Below are positions 5,590 through 7,038 of a stretch of DNA of 7,038 nt, piece after piece. The DNA comes from Rhodobacterales bacterium (GTDB taxonomy: Bacteria > Pseudomonadota > Alphaproteobacteria > Rhodobacterales > Rhodobacteraceae), in assembly GCA_009992615.1 (NCBI GenBank), contig JAACVA010000174.1, positions 1-7,038 of the forward strand. Reading direction: 5' to 3'. The translations under genes were made by a program, and so were the position numbers. The number at the start of each line of letters is the position of its first letter. The first letter of the stretch is position 1. Below the pieces are notes generated by a model. That model did not search any database. It had not been told where the DNA came from and saw only the letters and a list, made by a program, of their open reading frames with translations.

Positions 5590-6021
5590 ATGACACTGAT
5601 TGCAGATATCCTTTTAATTGCAGGCGCACTCGGGGCGGCATTCTATTGTGTGATGCTTTCACGCCGACTGACTCGATTCACTGATCTCGAAAAGGGTGTG
5701 GGCGGTGCAATAGCGGTGCTATCAGCGCGGGTCGACGATATGACCCGCACACTTCAGGCCGCGCAAGCGCAAGCTGCAACATCCGGGGAGAAACTGGAGT
5801 CGCTGTCCACACGTGCCGAGGATGTAGCCCGGCGCCTTGAACTGCATGTTGCTGCCTTACATGACTTGAGCGAACCCGCGATCCCGGCCCTTCCTGACGA
5901 AGTCGCGCCAGTGGCATTCCGCCGGCCTGATCCAGAGACGGCAGCAGCCGAATCAACTAAATCCGCACTGAAAGGTAGCCCACCTGTTCAATCCTTCTTT
6001 GCAAGCCACCGCCATGTATGA
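5590..6021 (+). CDS. Small membrane-anchored coiled-coil protein of the flagellar operon (function unknown)
   Basis: The 143-residue product has an N-terminal membrane segment (about 3-22) followed by a basic stop-transfer patch (SRRLTRF). A helical region with coiled-coil character follows (about 31-95; Ala, Gln, Leu and charged residues, with LSARVDDMTRTLQAAQAQAA). The tail (97-143) is rich in Pro and Ala. The topology looks N-in-membrane with a cytoplasmic coiled coil. It recalls a short protein family (DUF6468-type, from memory) often found next to fliL in Alphaproteobacteria. The Caulobacter flagellar-positioning protein PflI, a proline-rich membrane protein, is another possible relative. 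Neither can be confirmed here. The SD GAGGGTG overlaps the fliL stop, and the 3' end overlaps the motE start by 8 nt, so it is clearly co-translated with flagellar genes and likely has a basal body or motor role. Confidence 0.8.
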   Translation: MTLIADILLIAGALGAAFYCVMLSRRLTRFTDLEKGVGGAIAVLSARVDDMTRTLQAAQAQAATSGEKLESLSTRAEDVARRLELHVAALHDLSEPAIPALPDEVAPVAFRRPDPETAAAESTKSALKGSPPVQSFFASHRHV

Positions 6022-6628
6022 AAAGGTATACCGCTTGAAATCTCTTAAGAAACGAGGCGAAAATTTGAAATTCGGCCCATTGTCAATTTTAGCCCTTCTG
6101 TTGGTCGTTTCCAGTGTTCTGCGGTTTCTCGGGGGACCGGCATCGGCCATCGCAAAAGAAATGAGCGAGATGGAAATCGAAAAAACTGAAAAAAATACAC
6201 CGCCACAATGCGACACTTCACCAGATATACAAGCGCTTCTTGCGGCTTTGTCTGATCGCGAAGCCCGGGTTGCCGTGCGCGAGGATTATTATGATAAGCG
6301 CTCCGTGGACTTGGCCAAGGCTGAACAGGAAATTTCGCAGCAGCTGGTCGCCTTGGAAGAAGCTGAAGGCAAACTCGAAGCAACATTGGCGCGCGCAGCC
6401 AATGCCGCCGAGGACGATGTGGCTCGTCTGACAGCGGTTTATGAAAGTATGAGGCCCAAAGAAGCTGCATTATTGTTTGAAACCATGTCACCTGCCTTTG
6501 CTGCTGGTTTCTTGGGCCGTATGCGACCTGATGTCGCTGCAAAGGTTATCGAGGGTCTGTCACCCGAAAACGCATATTCAATCAGCGTTATTCTGGCCGG
6601 TAGGAACGCGAATGCCCCAACGGAGTAG
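6014..6628 (+). CDS. motE: MotE-like flagellar protein (stator chaperone family)
   Basis: MotE, known from rhizobia, is a periplasmic protein that assists MotC folding and so stator function; distant homologues accompany fliL in many Alphaproteobacteria. The 204-residue product has a basic N-terminus and one membrane segment or signal anchor (about 22-39). A long charged helix predicted as coiled coil follows (about 70-135), then an MgtE-N-like C-terminal domain (about 138-197) with repeats of the type YESMRPKEAALLFETMSP, FLGRMRPDVAAKVIEGLSP and ILAGRN. There is one Cys (residue 66). The ATG at 6014 overlaps the previous gene by 8 nt but lacks a clear SD. A TTG at 6065 has GAGG (6054-6057) 7 nt upstream and would give a shorter start just before the membrane segment, so the true start is open. 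The gene symbol is by family resemblance only; a general MotE-family name is safer than strict orthology. Confidence 0.75.
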   Translation: MYEKVYRLKSLKKRGENLKFGPLSILALLLVVSSVLRFLGGPASAIAKEMSEMEIEKTEKNTPPQCDTSPDIQALLAALSDREARVAVREDYYDKRSVDLAKAEQEISQQLVALEEAEGKLEATLARAANAAEDDVARLTAVYESMRPKEAALLFETMSPAFAAGFLGRMRPDVAAKVIEGLSPENAYSISVILAGRNANAPTE

Positions 6629-6668
6629 TCGCACGATGAGCACTTGGCAGGACAGAGGTGATCCAAGT

Positions 6669-6686
6669 GACTCTGTTGCGCAAATC
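6669..6686. mobile_element. Possible terminal inverted repeat of an IS903-type element (remnant)
   Basis: The 18 bases starting GACTCTGTTG and ending CAAATC match the IS903 terminal repeat, as I remember it, at 13 of 18 positions, including the ends and the TGTTG core. Inward, about 100 bp follow before the next IS, with no recognisable transposase part. A second end and target duplication are not seen. The call rests on this single match. Confidence 0.4.
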
Positions 6687-6704
6687 GGGATAGAGCAACC
6701 GTTG

Positions 6705-6753
6705 GTCTGGAAATTCGGGCAATTGGGTACCATAACCTCAAGTCTGGAAATTC
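6705..6753 (+). repeat. 12-bp direct repeat GTCTGGAAATTC, two copies
   Basis: Exact copies lie at 6705-6716 and 6742-6753, 25 nt apart, within the debris between the putative IS903-type end and the IS5-type end. Their role is unknown; they may be part of an IS terminal region. Confidence 0.5.
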
Positions 6754-6789
6754 TGCTGAGAGGGGGTCAGGCATCTTGGCATCCCACTC

Positions 6790-7038
6790 GGTTCACGCTG
6801 AACAACGATCTCAGGCGGCGATTTGGAGTTCCTGATGGCGCCCTGCACCACGCGTGATCTTTCGGATCAGCGTGATCAGCCAGCTGAACTGGCACAAAAA
6901 CATCCTCAGGTGGCGCAGGATCATGCGGATGTTGTGACCGCAGCCGTACAGCACCGCGAAGAGGTCAGAGGTGGTCGCGGAATTTCGGACCAGTTGATAG
7001 GCTCTGGCTTGTTAATGAAGGACCGACGAGAAGATGGC
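6790..7038 (-). mobile_element. 3' end of an IS5-family element (runs off right edge)
   Basis: The segment holds the C-terminal part of an IS5-type transposase on the minus strand and ends near 6790. There GGTTCACGCTGAACAAC (6790-6806) resembles, in inverted sense, the outer end of the IS at the left edge. The orientation is the same as that of the left and central elements. The precise boundary and target duplication are not determined. Confidence 0.55.
6811..7038 (-). pseudogene. C-terminal remnant of an IS5-family transposase
   Basis: Reading the minus strand, the frame ending in TGA at 6813-6811 contains FAVLYGCGHNIRMILRHLRM (about 6900-6959). This matches the conserved C-terminal AVLCGxGHNxRMILRxLR block of IS5-family transposases. 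The tail is short and basic. Going upstream, the same frame meets a TAA about 60 nt before this block (near 7016), and no DDE motif is seen before the window ends. The copy therefore appears degraded, or another rearrangement lies there. Whether it belongs to the same IS type as the left-edge fragment is plausible but unproven, since different protein ends are visible. Confidence 0.6.

Larger units (their letters stand above)
6636..6857 (+). pseudogene. Truncated last gene of the fliL operon, running into IS debris
   Basis: An ATG at 6636, 7 nt after the motE stop and 10 nt after GGAG (6622-6625), opens a 73-codon frame starting MSTWQDRGDPS. I do not recognise it. From 6669 the sequence looks like an IS903-type terminus, and from about 6790 it is clearly the 3' end of an IS5-type element. 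Only the first 11 codons, or at most about 50, can therefore be native. The operon position suggests a former flagellar gene, but its identity is lost in this window. The remainder of the frame to TGA at 6857 is antisense to the IS. Confidence 0.5.

Noticed and set aside
6045..6542. 165-codon minus-strand frame opposite the MotE-like gene
   Set aside because: The plus-strand product has a membrane segment and MgtE-N-like repeats in good operon context; the reverse frame has nothing recognisable.
6477..6635. Start of the last plus-strand frame at 6477
   Set aside because: This part lies inside the MotE-like gene in another frame; the ATG at 6636 just after its stop is the sensible start.
1..7038. 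CRISPR array, tRNA, rRNA or a defence system
   Set aside because: No regularly spaced repeats, no cloverleaf or rRNA signature, and the only restriction-modification trace is the short methyltransferase shard, too small to be functional.

Overview
The window carries a compact, IS-damaged piece of a flagellar gene cluster from an alphaproteobacterium, most likely a marine Rhodobacterales (roseobacter-type) organism. The basis is gene content (a FliF-FliH-FliN-FliP block divergent from FliL and a MotE-like gene), protein style, and the class of IS5-family transposases present. I could not run a search, so the lineage is inference.

Layout. Positions 1-204 are the 5' end of an IS5-family element whose transposase runs off the left edge on the minus strand. 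Positions 205-282 are unassigned debris. Positions 282-396 are a roughly 115-bp shard of a DNA adenine methyltransferase gene with a DPPYG motif. It abuts, and supplies the last codons of, fliP (390-1130, minus). A complete 1298-bp IS5-group element (1138-2435) with 7-bp identical ends and a 4-bp TAGA target duplication sits exactly between fliP and fliN. Then follow fliN (2435-2743), a fliH-like gene (2745-3350) and fliF (3350-4963), all minus and tightly packed. A 125-bp divergent intergenic region with a CtrA-like box separates them from a plus-strand operon: fliL (5089-5580), a small membrane/coiled-coil gene (5590-6021), a MotE-like gene (6014-6628) and a truncated unknown gene (from 6636). 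That last gene runs into IS debris: an IS903-like terminal sequence at 6669-6686, then the 3' end of another IS5-family element from about 6790 to the right edge.

How it works together. FliF is the MS ring, FliH the export ATPase regulator, FliN the C-ring/export dock and FliP the export gate. FliL and the MotE-like protein act on the stator side. The two divergent operons would supply basal body and motor parts together.

The most notable observations concern remodelling by mobile DNA. The IS5 insertion at the fliN/fliP junction preserves both proteins: it regenerates the fliN stop and places an SD-like GAGGTG upstream of the fliP ATG. The IS5 transposase appears to have lost its first catalytic aspartate (D to Y). 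Both edges of the flagellar block end in foreign fragments. I found no clear new defence or other undescribed system, no RNA gene and no CRISPR array.
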